From Shewanella surugensis (GTDB lineage Bacteria; Pseudomonadota; Gammaproteobacteria; Enterobacterales; Shewanellaceae): DNA of 36,346 bases. Location: the NCBI RefSeq assembly GCF_023284005.1, contig NZ_JAKIKS010000053.1, forward strand, positions 1 through 36,346, in the 5' to 3' direction. The position numbers were made by a program, and so were the translations under genes. The notes below the pieces were generated by a model that saw only the letters and a program-made list of their open reading frames with translations, ran no database searches and was not told the origin of the DNA. Of this stretch, positions 25,754 to 33,259 are shown one piece after another. Positions within the stretch are counted from its first letter, which is position 1; the number at the start of each line of letters is the position of its first letter.

Positions 25754-26608
25754 ATGGGCCTGCCGGTCGCACTTTACATTGTTCCAACCCCAATTGGTAA
25801 CTTAGAAGATCTAAGTTCTCGTGCAATAACAATACTTAAGCAAGTTTCATTGATTGCCTGTGAAGACACTAGGCACAGTGGTAAATTATTGAGCCATTTT
25901 AGTATTGAGACTAAAAAAATAGCACTACATGATCATAATGAACGCGATAGATCGCAATGGATCATTCAAAAATTGACTAATGGAGAGGCGGTCGCACTCA
26001 TTTCTGATGCGGGGACGCCATTGATTTCGGATCCTGGCTATCATTTGGTCTCTCAAGTTCGCGCGGCAGGGTTTGATGTGACGCCTTTGCCGGGTCCTTG
26101 TGCGGCGATCACGGCGTTAAGTGCATCAGGCTTACCGTCGGACCGTTTCTCATTTGAAGGCTTTTTACCGTCGAAAGAAAAAGGTCGTGCCGATAAACTC
26201 ACTGATTTAAAAGAAGATCCTCGTACCTTGATTTTCTATGAATCACCTCATCGGATAGTACAGAGTTTAACCTCGATTGCTGCTGTGTTAGGGGACGATC
26301 GTGAAGTTGTAATGGCAAGGGAGGTGACCAAAATCTTTGAGACGTTTTTATCGGGTCCCGTTGTTGATGTGCTTGAGCGAGTGACAAACGATGCAAATCA
26401 ACAAAGAGGGGAAATCGTACTCATGTGTCATGGTTATCGTAGCCCCAAACTTGAGGGGGACGAGCAAGCGATTCCGACTAAAGTGATGCAAACATTGACG
26501 TTATTAAATGAAGAGTTGCCGTTAAAAAAAGCGGCAGCCATTACGGCTGAAATTTATGGTTTAAAAAAGAATGCACTCTATAAGCAAGGTTTAGCGGCCG
26601 GTTTATAG
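25754..26608 (+). CDS. rsmI: 16S rRNA (cytidine1402-2'-O)-methyltransferase RsmI
   Basis: Adds the 2'-O-methyl group to C1402 in the ribosomal P site, using AdoMet. It is a tetrapyrrole-methylase fold protein: LYIVPTPIGNLEDLSSRAI at the N-terminus, ACEDTRHSG, SDAGTPLISDPGYHLV, LPGPCAAITALSASGLPS, and a C-terminal KKNALYK. I chose the ATG at 25754 (284 aa) because AGAGG lies 5 bases upstream and the N-terminus then matches E. coli; a TTG at 25715 would give 13 extra residues without support. The RNase P RNA gene follows. Confidence 0.95.
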   Translation: MGLPVALYIVPTPIGNLEDLSSRAITILKQVSLIACEDTRHSGKLLSHFSIETKKIALHDHNERDRSQWIIQKLTNGEAVALISDAGTPLISDPGYHLVSQVRAAGFDVTPLPGPCAAITALSASGLPSDRFSFEGFLPSKEKGRADKLTDLKEDPRTLIFYESPHRIVQSLTSIAAVLGDDREVVMAREVTKIFETFLSGPVVDVLERVTNDANQQRGEIVLMCHGYRSPKLEGDEQAIPTKVMQTLTLLNEELPLKKAAAITAEIYGLKKNALYKQGLAAGL

Positions 26609-26657
26609 TGAGTAACACACCGTTTTGCTCGACAATTGAGCAGTTGAGTTGTGTTAT

Positions 26658-26687
26658 TTGCATTTATGCTGGGCTTGAGGGTATACT
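26658..26687 (+). promoter_or_regulatory. Promoter of rnpB
   Basis: TTGCAT (26658-26663), an 18-base spacer and TATACT (26682-26687) lie 7 bases before the expected 5' end of RNase P RNA. A GC-rich discriminator follows (CCGCGCC), which would fit stringent control, as known for stable RNA promoters. Confidence 0.65.
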
Positions 26688-26694
26688 CCGCGCC

Positions 26695-27044
<350 letters not shown>

Positions 27045-27050
27045 TCTTAG

Positions 27051-27083
27051 AAAGCCGCTGATTTTATTATCAGCGGCTTTTTT
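27051..27083 (+). terminator. Terminator of rnpB
   Basis: The 12-bp perfect arms at 27051-27062 and 27069-27080 have a 6-base loop and run into T residues to 27083. It lies just after the RNase P RNA 3' end. Confidence 0.9.
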
Positions 27084-27116
27084 GTGTCTAACTTTTATTG
27101 CTGAAATTGAAGGGTT

Positions 27117-27650
27117 TTAGGCTCTGCTTTTTACTAATTCTAATAATTTATGTACGCAGCCTTGTCCATTAACGGGCAGCTTTTCCTCGTCAATCAGTCC
27201 TACTTGAGCCAGTACTGAGGCTTGATCCCAATATATTCGTTCGCTGGCCACTTTACCGTCTTTAAAGTTGACGATGACGATGACGATGGTGAAAAACGCT
27301 ATTTTTTTGTTTGTTGGGGCCACATTAGGAAGAAGCCAAGGGATCTCTTGATCATGGCTTAAGCTCATTACGAGTTCGGTAACAAGCAGATCAGTATTAA
27401 AAGACTTTGAGATGACTTCAATTTTCATGTCATCTGGAAAGTGGCCGATGAATTCTTTTTCATAAAACTCGCGTACATCGTGGTAATTATCTCCGCCACG
27501 CAGTGTGGGTATATTGATGACATAGGGGTTATTGTCCATGGTTGCCATCGTGTCATGAATGCTTTTCTGCTCAAATTCAGCCGCCATGTGCTCTTCAAAG
27601 ATGTCGACATATTGTTGCTGTAACGGTGATAATGTCTCTTTATCTGACAA
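27117..27650 (-). CDS. NTF2-like (SnoaL-type) protein of unknown substrate
   Basis: A 177-residue cytoplasmic protein with the cone-shaped SnoaL/NTF2 pattern: an N-terminal helix, NPYVINIPTLRGGDNYHDVREFY, and a C-terminal strand pair ending VNFKDGKVASERIYWDQASVLAQVGL. Relatives annotated as nuclear transport factor 2 family or SnoaL polyketide cyclase-like proteins bind or isomerise small hydrophobic molecules; the substrate here is unknown. The start codon is TTG at 27650, chosen because GAGGAG lies about 8 bases upstream, the strongest Shine-Dalgarno nearby. It stands alone on the minus strand, convergent with rnpB. Confidence 0.85.
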   Translation of the reverse strand: MSDKETLSPLQQQYVDIFEEHMAAEFEQKSIHDTMATMDNNPYVINIPTLRGGDNYHDVREFYEKEFIGHFPDDMKIEVISKSFNTDLLVTELVMSLSHDQEIPWLLPNVAPTNKKIAFFTIVIVIVNFKDGKVASERIYWDQASVLAQVGLIDEEKLPVNGQGCVHKLLELVKSRA

Positions 27651-27993
27651 GTTATCTCTCCTCAGAAGTTTTACTTTTAACTTATTGTAGTTAAATTTTT
27701 TGAAGATGTTTTTTGTTACGGAATTAAAGCTTGGCGGTATTTTATATCAGGGGGCGTATTAGGTTTTTTCGTAGCAGATATTGGGGATTGATCCGTGAAT
27801 GAGTGACTTTTTAAGCAGAACTTATTTTACTGGTTAAATTTATTCATTGATTTTAAACAATTATTGACTTTATGGTTGGATTTGATTTTAAATTTGAGTC
27901 GGTGAAATACGCGATATATAGCGTTAGACATTGATGATTACAGATAGTTAAATCATAGTGTGATTTTTGAGGGGGATTTTAGTAAGAACAGAG
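27651..27993. other. AT-rich spacer between the NTF2-like gene and tRNA-Lys
   Basis: This 343-base stretch has no believable ORF. It lies upstream of the NTF2-like gene and downstream of tRNA-Lys on the same strand. No intrinsic terminator with a good stem follows the tRNA. Confidence 0.45.
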
Positions 27994-28069
27994 TGGTGGG
28001 TCGTGAAGGATTCGAACCTTCGACCAATTGGTTAAAAGCCAACTGCTCTACCGACTGAGCTAACGACCC
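27994..28069 (-). tRNA. tRNA-Lys (UUU anticodon)
   Basis: The reverse complement folds as a 76-nt tRNA with the CCA end encoded. The acceptor arm GGGTCGT pairs with ACGACCC, the D arm is AGCTCAGTCGGTAGAGC, the anticodon loop CTTTTAA has anticodon TTT, and the T arm contains GGTTCGAATCC. It is almost identical to the E. coli tRNA-Lys that I remember. It appears as a single tRNA gene. Confidence 0.97.
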
Positions 28070-28388
28070 ATCTCTGAAAGCGAGCGCATGGTACCCCGAT
28101 CGATTTATTTAAGCAAGTGAAAAATGGAATTTTTTGGCTTTTATTATGGGTGATCTTCTTGAGTGGTTTATTTTTGTACTCACGTTCTAATTATTGATCC
28201 ATTAAGACCGTTTATCCGTTGTTAGATGTTTGCGATACATGATGAGAAAGTCTATCTAAAGTGAGTTGAAATTTATTTTATTGGAGTGAATACACTTTAG
28301 ATTTAGCGGGAGCATTACTTGAAGATATCGGCTAGTTGAGGCCTGCAAGTACAGTTAATTAAGAGTGATGATAGTCAATAATGGCTAT
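28070..28388. other. Spacer between tRNA-Lys and cytochrome b561 gene
   Basis: About 320 bases without a plausible gene. The right part of the tRNA promoter must lie at about 28075-28115. Nothing resembling an integrase or attachment-site duplicate of the tRNA 3' end was seen. Confidence 0.45.
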
Positions 28389-28415
28389 GTTAACAGCGGC
28401 AGAGCCGCTGTTAAC
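28389..28415 (-). terminator. Hairpin after the cytochrome b561 gene
   Basis: The 12-bp perfect arms at 28389-28400 and 28404-28415 have a 3-base loop, 11 bases past the stop codon. On the minus strand the tail is ATAGCC, without a U run, so it is a terminator-like or RNA-protecting stem. Confidence 0.5.
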
Positions 28416-28425
28416 TTTGAATTGT

Positions 28426-28977
28426 TTAAATATTTTTACCAAAGATACGTCTTAAGCTTCCGTCTTTATCGATGATATGATGTTTGAGGGCGCCTAAAAT
28501 ATGCAAACTAATCGCTGCGACCATAATGTTTGCCCCCGCACCGTGAATGTTTTCACCAAGCTCACCTATGTTAGCGGCAATGGGAATGGCTTTACCAGCA
28601 CTATCCAGATTCGCGTGAAGCAGCTCTAAACCGAACACATACAAGCCGTTGCCACTGCCTGCAGACATTAGCATGCCGGAAATAGGCTGGAGTAATATGC
28701 CGATAATGAGTAACCAATGGACGATCCTTGCCAAAACACGCTCTACGGTACTGTATTGACTGACAGGAATAGGCCAGCCGTTGATATATCGCCAAATCAC
28801 TCGCCAAAGGATCAGAATAAACAGCAAGATCCCAGTCGACTGATGAATGGGGAAAAGTGCAAAGGCATTATAGTTGGTCATATAGAAACCGACCGTTAGC
28901 ATGCAGATGAACACGATCGCGATGATCCAGTGAAGGCTTAGGGTGATGGAAGAAAACTTTTCTTTAGTATCTTTCAT
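28426..28977 (-). CDS. Cytochrome b561 (CybB-like) di-haem membrane protein
   Basis: A 183-residue inner-membrane b-type cytochrome with four helices. Bacterial b561 proteins exchange electrons with quinones and can act as superoxide:ubiquinone oxidoreductases. Candidate haem ligands are His16 (SLHWI), His45 (PIHQS), His87 (IVHWLL), and His145, His159 and His166 near the C-terminus; HWLLIIGILLQPISGMLMS is typical of the family. The ATG at 28977 is preferred: the longer frame begins with TTG at 28989 and only adds four residues. It is a monocistronic minus-strand gene. Confidence 0.9.
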   Translation of the reverse strand: MKDTKEKFSSITLSLHWIIAIVFICMLTVGFYMTNYNAFALFPIHQSTGILLFILILWRVIWRYINGWPIPVSQYSTVERVLARIVHWLLIIGILLQPISGMLMSAGSGNGLYVFGLELLHANLDSAGKAIPIAANIGELGENIHGAGANIMVAAISLHILGALKHHIIDKDGSLRRIFGKNI

Positions 28978-29192
28978 GTTGTCTCTCAATAGAAGCTCGG
29001 TTTATTTCAGTATAATATTAAAAAGACAAAAAGGGGCTATACTGATAGGTCTTTACAATTTATCAGCTTTATGGCGTGCGTGTGTTTATCAAGAAGTGGA
29101 TTTTATTTGTGCTTTTTTATTAGTTGAAATAGCTAAATTTAGGGATGAAACATGAGATTAAAAGTTGATCCATACCATTACAATTCAAAAAA

Positions 29193-29639
29193 GTGAGACG
29201 GCTTTTTGTTAGTGTTATCGGTTGCTTTATTTTACAAGCTTGCATGATAGTGCCAGTCCCCGTTCCTGCACCGAGGCCTGCTTCACCGCCACCTAGATTT
29301 ACTGCCTGCCATACCGTAACCCACCAATGGGAGTTGCAAACAAAAGCATTGGGCAGTTTAAGGGGCTGCCAATACTCCAGTCAGTTAAGTGGGATATGTG
29401 TGGTAACCTTTGGGCTGATTGTGCCATTGGGATCGTTGATTGTCTCTGGCAGTGTGTACGTCGTGGGTAACAGCTTGCATTGGCTTGAATATCAAGGTCG
29501 TTGTGATGATGGTGCTATTCAACAAGGTTTGGCACTTTTTAAAATGAGTGAGACACAAGCTGATGAGCCTCAAAAAGATGATCTTGAGTTTAAAGTCGAC
29601 ACGATATCCCAAAAGAGGTTGAAAAATGGCGTGTTATAG
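29193..29639 (+). CDS. Small lipoprotein of unknown function
   Basis: A 148-residue protein with a lipoprotein signal, lipobox LQAC (Cys17), followed by a Pro-rich linker (VPVPAPRPASPPP) and a small domain with Cys residues in TACHTV, RGCQYS, SGICVV and GRCDD. A hydrophobic stretch at about 66-90 (VTFGLIVPLGSLIVSGSVYVVG) may be a second membrane segment or a glycine zipper-like element. The start is GTG at 29193 with only a weak upstream signal. No family recognised. Confidence 0.65.
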   Translation: MRRLFVSVIGCFILQACMIVPVPVPAPRPASPPPRFTACHTVTHQWELQTKALGSLRGCQYSSQLSGICVVTFGLIVPLGSLIVSGSVYVVGNSLHWLEYQGRCDDGAIQQGLALFKMSETQADEPQKDDLEFKVDTISQKRLKNGVL

Positions 29640-29738
29640 AGTGTATTCAATAAGTCTTTTATAAAAAAAACAGTGTGTTGGCTTGTGGTGATAATATACT
29701 AGATGAAGTTCAATATTTTATAAGACAACGAGGACGAA

Positions 29739-30074
29739 ATGAGGTTATTGAAGGGAATGGTGTTTGGCATGGGAGCGCTACTTTCAGGTCAATTAATGGC
29801 ATCAGAGGCGATTGATATAGGGAAAATAAGTGAGATTTCTTATCGGGATGGGTACGTGACGTTAAGAGTCATAGGCGATGATGGAACCAATTTTTGTGAA
29901 GCTTGTCCTGGCGATCCAGGTGGTCGTAGTACCAAGAAATGCTGGATAGAAGAATCTAAAACCGCCCAAATCAGTATGTTGCTTTCTGCGCAGGCTCGAG
30001 GTAAAAAAGTCTACGGGCGTGTTCCCGATATCACCAAGGACTGTAAATTATACCAAATGTCGATTGAAGATTAA
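29739..30074 (+). CDS. Small exported Cys-containing protein, unknown function
   Basis: A 111-residue protein. A signal peptide of about 21 residues ending SGQLMA, then a domain beginning IDIGKISEISYRDGYVTLRV that looks like a small beta barrel, with FCEACPGDPGG (C-x2-C), KKCWIEE and KDCKLYQ. The four Cys could form two disulfides or bind metal. GAGGA lies about 5 bases before ATG and supports the start. It follows the small lipoprotein gene by 99 bases on the same strand. I do not recognise the family. Confidence 0.7.
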   Translation: MRLLKGMVFGMGALLSGQLMASEAIDIGKISEISYRDGYVTLRVIGDDGTNFCEACPGDPGGRSTKKCWIEESKTAQISMLLSAQARGKKVYGRVPDITKDCKLYQMSIED

Positions 30075-30300
30075 TTGATAAGCTTTTTTGCGTAATTGCA
30101 ATAGGGCTCAAAGAAACAATGAGCTCTATATAGTGAGTTAAGTTTCCTCTTATTATTTTGATTATTTATCCTGGTTGCAAAAACACAATCTGCACCGCCT
30201 TAAGCTGTTTAATTAATAAAAATATGCGCAATTTTGTACAAAACAAGTGTTTAAGTTTACGTTATGATGGGCTGATACCTATTTCGTGCAGCTGTTGTTG

Positions 30301-31140
30301 ATGAAAAAGAACAATATAGAACGCGCAGATTATCATTTCACTGAAGAGTTGGGTGGCATTGAGCGACTGGATGCCAGTTACCATAAACAAAATTTCTCTC
30401 GTCATAGTCATGAAGGTTATACTGTCGGTGTGATAGAAGAGGGGGCGCAGCGTTTTTTTAGAACTGGAAATAATCATATTGCGCCTCAGCACAGTATTAT
30501 TTTGATTAACGCGGATGAGGTGCACAGTGGTCAATCTGCCACTGAGAATGGATGGTCATACCGTGCTATGTATCCTGTCCCTGCACTTTTTGAATCGATC
30601 AGTCGGGAGTTAGGCCTAAATCATGGTGCCCCTTATTTCCCTGAAGCAGTGGTCTATGACGAGCATATGGCTAATATGCTGCGGCTTGGATTTACCACGC
30701 TGAATACTTCAGATAATCGATTATTACGTGAAACATTAATTTATTCGATGTTGATTAAATTGGTTGCTCGCCACAGCAAAGCTAGGCCAGATAATCGGTT
30801 AAATGTTGCCGCAACACCTCAAATGTTATTAGTGAAACAATTTTTAGATGATCAGCCCCAAGTCGATGTGTCTTTAGTGGAGTTGGCTAATTTAGTTAAT
30901 TTGAGTCCATGCTATCTTTTGAGGCAATTTCAACGTCATTTTGGTCTGCCACCTCATACCTATCAAATACAGTTAAGGCTCCGGTTAGCCAAGCAGTTGA
31001 TTAGTCAGGGGAGTAGCTTGTTGGATGTGGCTTTAGAATGTGGTTTTCATGATCAGAGCCATTTTTCACGTCACTTTAAAAAGACCCTTGGGGTGACACC
31101 GGGAAATTTTGCTAAGGCCATAGGCAATATCATACAATAA
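30301..31140 (+). CDS. AraC-family regulator with cupin N-terminus
   Basis: About 280 residues. The N-terminal AraC-binding cupin has FSRHSHEGYTVGVIEEG and NADEVHSGQ. The C-terminal pair of helix-turn-helices (about 180-280) has VSLVELANLVNLSPCYLLRQFQ and the closing DVALECGFHDQSHFSRHFK motif. Such regulators are often encoded beside azlCD-type or LysE-type amino acid exporters and may sense an amino acid; control of the adjacent azlCD is inferred. I prefer the ATG at 30301; GTG at 30286 would add five residues. Neither has a good Shine-Dalgarno. Confidence 0.9.
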   Translation: MKKNNIERADYHFTEELGGIERLDASYHKQNFSRHSHEGYTVGVIEEGAQRFFRTGNNHIAPQHSIILINADEVHSGQSATENGWSYRAMYPVPALFESISRELGLNHGAPYFPEAVVYDEHMANMLRLGFTTLNTSDNRLLRETLIYSMLIKLVARHSKARPDNRLNVAATPQMLLVKQFLDDQPQVDVSLVELANLVNLSPCYLLRQFQRHFGLPPHTYQIQLRLRLAKQLISQGSSLLDVALECGFHDQSHFSRHFKKTLGVTPGNFAKAIGNIIQ

Positions 31141-31195
31141 TCAGTGGCTTGTTTGATTTAATCTGTTGGAATGACTTATTCTGTAAGCGTTAATC

Positions 31196-31927
31196 ATGAC
31201 AATATTATTTAAGAAAACCTCTCCACTTTATCAATCCCGTACTCGAGCTATGTTGAAAGGAGCATGGGTGATCGCGCCTTTATCCATTGCGGTCATACCT
31301 TGGGGAATGCTGGCGGGTTCACTCGCGATTGACGCGGGTTTATCCCCACTAGAAACGCAATTTATGTCGTTAACCATCTTTGCTGGCGCAGCACAATTAG
31401 CCGCGATTGGTATGCTAAAAGCTGGAGTGGGTTTGGGCAGTATTTTATTGTCTACCTTGCTGATCACCTCGCGTCATTTACTTTATGCTATGGCGTTAAG
31501 AAAAAATATCAGTCCATTACGATTACGCTGGAGATTGGGGTTGGGTTTTTTGTTAACGGATGAATTATTTGCTATTGCCTCGCTGAAACAAGAAACAGAA
31601 ACACTTTTTGAACCATGGTATTTGTTGGGAGCGGGCTTGAGTTTTTACCTATGCTGGAATGCATCGACATTGTTAGGCATTTTAGCGGTGAATGCTTTAC
31701 CTGAATTCGATCAATGGGGTTTAGACTTTGCGATTGTGGCGACTTTTATTGCCATTATCATTCCTATGATAAAGAATCGATCCAGTTTAGTGTGTGTCTT
31801 TACCGTGGCCGTCAGTGCCGTAATATGTCAATTATATCAAGTGCAAGCTGGATTATTGATCTCGACATTGTTAGGGATGATAGTCGGTGTTCTCTATGCC
31901 AAGCTGACTCAGGAGGCAGTAGCATGA
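31196..31927 (+). CDS. azlC: AzlC-family amino acid exporter, large subunit
   Basis: A 243-residue inner-membrane protein. AzlC/YgaZ proteins form two-component exporters of branched-chain amino acids with AzlD/YgaH. Family motifs: VIPWGMLAGSLAIDAG near 35-50, MSLTIFAGAAQLAAI near 57-71, and SRHLLYAMALRKN near 92-104. Its C-terminal helix (QVQAGLLISTLLGMIVGVL) is duplicated immediately downstream. The stop TGA overlaps the start of the resulting mini-ORF in ATGA. It lies 55 bases after the AraC gene, on the same strand. Confidence 0.9.
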   Translation: MTILFKKTSPLYQSRTRAMLKGAWVIAPLSIAVIPWGMLAGSLAIDAGLSPLETQFMSLTIFAGAAQLAAIGMLKAGVGLGSILLSTLLITSRHLLYAMALRKNISPLRLRWRLGLGFLLTDELFAIASLKQETETLFEPWYLLGAGLSFYLCWNASTLLGILAVNALPEFDQWGLDFAIVATFIAIIIPMIKNRSSLVCVFTVAVSAVICQLYQVQAGLLISTLLGMIVGVLYAKLTQEAVA

Positions 31928-32051
31928 TGTTGTTTATTATGGCTGTCTGTGCAGTATTACATCAAGTGCAAGCTGGGTTATTGATCTCGACATTGTTAGG
32001 GATGATAGTCGGTGTTCTTTATGCCAAGTTGAGTCAGGAGGTTGTCGCATG
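31836..32051 (+). repeat. Direct repeat (period 125 bp) across the azlC/azlD junction
   Basis: The core copies are 31836-31926 and 31961-32051: 91 bases each, 7 mismatches (about 92% identical). They include the coding part of the last AzlC helix, the AGGAGG ribosome binding site and the following ATG. Weaker protein-level similarity continues upstream of each core (FTVAVSAVICQLY against FIMAVCAVLH, with a 3-residue gap), so the duplicated unit was probably about 125 bp with later divergence. Copy 1 ends azlC; copy 2 leads into azlD. Confidence 0.93.
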
Positions 32052-32061
32052 GCGTGGTTGA
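31924..32061 (+). CDS. 45-residue mini-ORF: duplicated AzlC C-terminal helix
   Basis: This ORF arose from the tandem duplication at the azlC end. ATG at 31924 overlaps the azlC stop (ATGA) and has AGGAGG 7 bases upstream, inherited from the original azlD translation signal, so translation is likely. The peptide starts MMLFIMAVCAVLHQVQAG and repeats the final AzlC membrane helix with few changes, then ends EVVAWRG. It overlaps the azlD start by 13 bases (32049-32061). It could be an accidental product or a separate small membrane subunit. It may show the ancestral AzlC C-terminus. No independent family is recognised. Confidence 0.45.
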   Translation: MMLFIMAVCAVLHQVQAGLLISTLLGMIVGVLYAKLSQEVVAWRG

Positions 32062-32357
32062 TGATAGGGATGATGACATTAGTGGTCTTTATGAGCCGTT
32101 ACACTTTTCTTGAAGCTCGTTTACCCTTGAAAAAATTTGAAAAAATACAGGTTTTCCTTGGTTATTCAGCTCCTGCGGTGTTAACGGCTATCGCAGCACC
32201 GATTGTTTTTGTTCGGGAGGGCAGTGAGCTTAGTATGGGTATGGATAACGGATATTTAATGGCCGGAATAGTGGCTTGTGTTTTGGTTTATTTAACCAAA
32301 AATACCTTACTGACTGTAGTCTTGAGTATGGCACTGTTTTTGTTTTTAACGTGCTAA
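32049..32357 (+). CDS. azlD: AzlD-family amino acid exporter, small subunit
   Basis: A 102-residue membrane protein with about three or four helices. It matches the AzlD/YgaH family: MSRYTFLEARLPLKKFEK near residues 15-32, FLGYSAPAVLTAIAAPIVF near 37-55, and a hydrophobic C-terminus with LTKNTLLTVVLSM. It pairs with AzlC to export branched-chain or similar amino acids. AGGAGG lies 7 bases before the ATG, in the second repeat copy. Its start overlaps the mini-ORF, so azlC, mini-ORF and azlD form a chain of coupled starts. Confidence 0.88.
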   Translation: MAWLMIGMMTLVVFMSRYTFLEARLPLKKFEKIQVFLGYSAPAVLTAIAAPIVFVREGSELSMGMDNGYLMAGIVACVLVYLTKNTLLTVVLSMALFLFLTC

Positions 32358-32413
32358 TGTAGAGTTGTGAATACGAAGGCGGGATCGTTGATCTTATGGT
32401 TTCATTTAGGCAT

Positions 32414-32444
32414 AAAAAAGCCGCGACTTAAAATAAGTGGCGGC
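32414..32444 (-). terminator. Terminator of the ubiD-fre transcript
   Basis: The arms 32420-32429 and 32435-32444 (10 bp with one mismatch) have a 5-base loop. On the minus strand the stem is followed by six T residues (32419-32414). It lies about 50 bases past the fre stop. Confidence 0.75.
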
Positions 32445-32493
32445 GCGATCAAGCGATCCATTTTACCGAAGGTTCAATGGGTCGTTAAAGACG

Positions 32494-33204
32494 TTATTTG
32501 ATAAAAGCGAAGGCATCACCATAGAGATGATCTTCTTCAACGCCCATACTACGGAATACTTCCCGTGCTGCGCCTACCATATCAAATCGGCCTGCGATAT
32601 AGATATCAAAGCCGGTTAAGCGGGTGAAGTCGGCTTGAATTTGCTCTAACAAGTTGGCTTCTTTACCTTGCCAATCTTGACTGGCTTCTTCTATCACAGG
32701 AACAAAATGTAACCAAGGGTGCGCGTCATGCCACTGCCTTGCAATATCTTCATAGTACATGGCTTCTTGCGTACGGCAACCCCAATAAAGTTGGGTTTCT
32801 ATGGCTTGATCCAATGCAATTTGCTGCTCAACGATGCTCTTGATATAAGAAAATCCAGTGCCACCCGCAATGAGTAAACGTGGACGCTGGCTATCACTTC
32901 TAAAGTGCGCATCACCGCCGGGGATTTCAATCTCGATTGAACCGTCTTTTTGCAGGCATTGCTGAAGTCGCTGAACAACTTGCATAGGATAGTTTTCGCT
33001 AACAGCGGCGCCGATATGTAATTCGATATGCTCAGCATCGGGGGCACTGGCGATAGAGAAAGGACGCTTGTCTTTTTCATTCATGACGATACATAAATAT
33101 TGTCCTGCCTTAAAATCAAAGGCGGTTTCAGGTTTGAGAATAACCTGAAAAACGGCATCGTTAAAGGGGGACACTTTTTCAATTTTACAACGAATGGTGT
33201 TCAT
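32494..33204 (-). CDS. fre: NAD(P)H-flavin reductase Fre
   Basis: A 236-residue soluble enzyme that reduces free flavins with NAD(P)H, supplying reduced FMN or FAD to partners such as ribonucleotide reductase reactivation and, in this context, flavin for UbiX/UbiD chemistry. Ferredoxin-reductase fold: RPFS at 47-50 for flavin, GGTGFSY at 114-120 for the pyridine nucleotide, and the C-terminal GDAFAFI shared with E. coli Fre. AAGGAAG precedes the ATG. It lies 55 bases downstream of ubiD on the same strand, as in E. coli. Confidence 0.95.
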   Translation of the reverse strand: MNTIRCKIEKVSPFNDAVFQVILKPETAFDFKAGQYLCIVMNEKDKRPFSIASAPDAEHIELHIGAAVSENYPMQVVQRLQQCLQKDGSIEIEIPGGDAHFRSDSQRPRLLIAGGTGFSYIKSIVEQQIALDQAIETQLYWGCRTQEAMYYEDIARQWHDAHPWLHFVPVIEEASQDWQGKEANLLEQIQADFTRLTGFDIYIAGRFDMVGAAREVFRSMGVEEDHLYGDAFAFIK

Positions 33205-33259
33205 CTAACTTCCTTGAATATGCCATTTTATTGGTGGCGTATACTGCTTACATTATGGC

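Noticed and set aside
26613..26656. Nested inverted repeat between rsmI and rnpB (outer 7-bp arms, inner 5-bp arms)
   Set aside because: Arms are short, the loop is long, and it overlaps the rnpB promoter; could be a weak rsmI terminator but not strong enough to list.
27994..28069. tRNA-Lys as an integration site
   Set aside because: No integrase, no repeated tRNA 3' end and no phage-like genes nearby.
28943..29155. 70-codon plus-strand ORF opposite the cytochrome b561 start
   Set aside because: Overlaps the start region of a well-supported gene and resembles no protein; no Shine-Dalgarno.
30103..30127. 8-bp hairpin with a G-U pair after the small exported protein gene
   Set aside because: Lacks a U tract; too weak to call a terminator.
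31714..32061. 115-codon plus-strand ORF across the end of azlC
   Set aside because: The first 70 codons are the shifted frame of azlC; only the part from ATG 31924, with its own AGGAGG, was kept as the mini-ORF.
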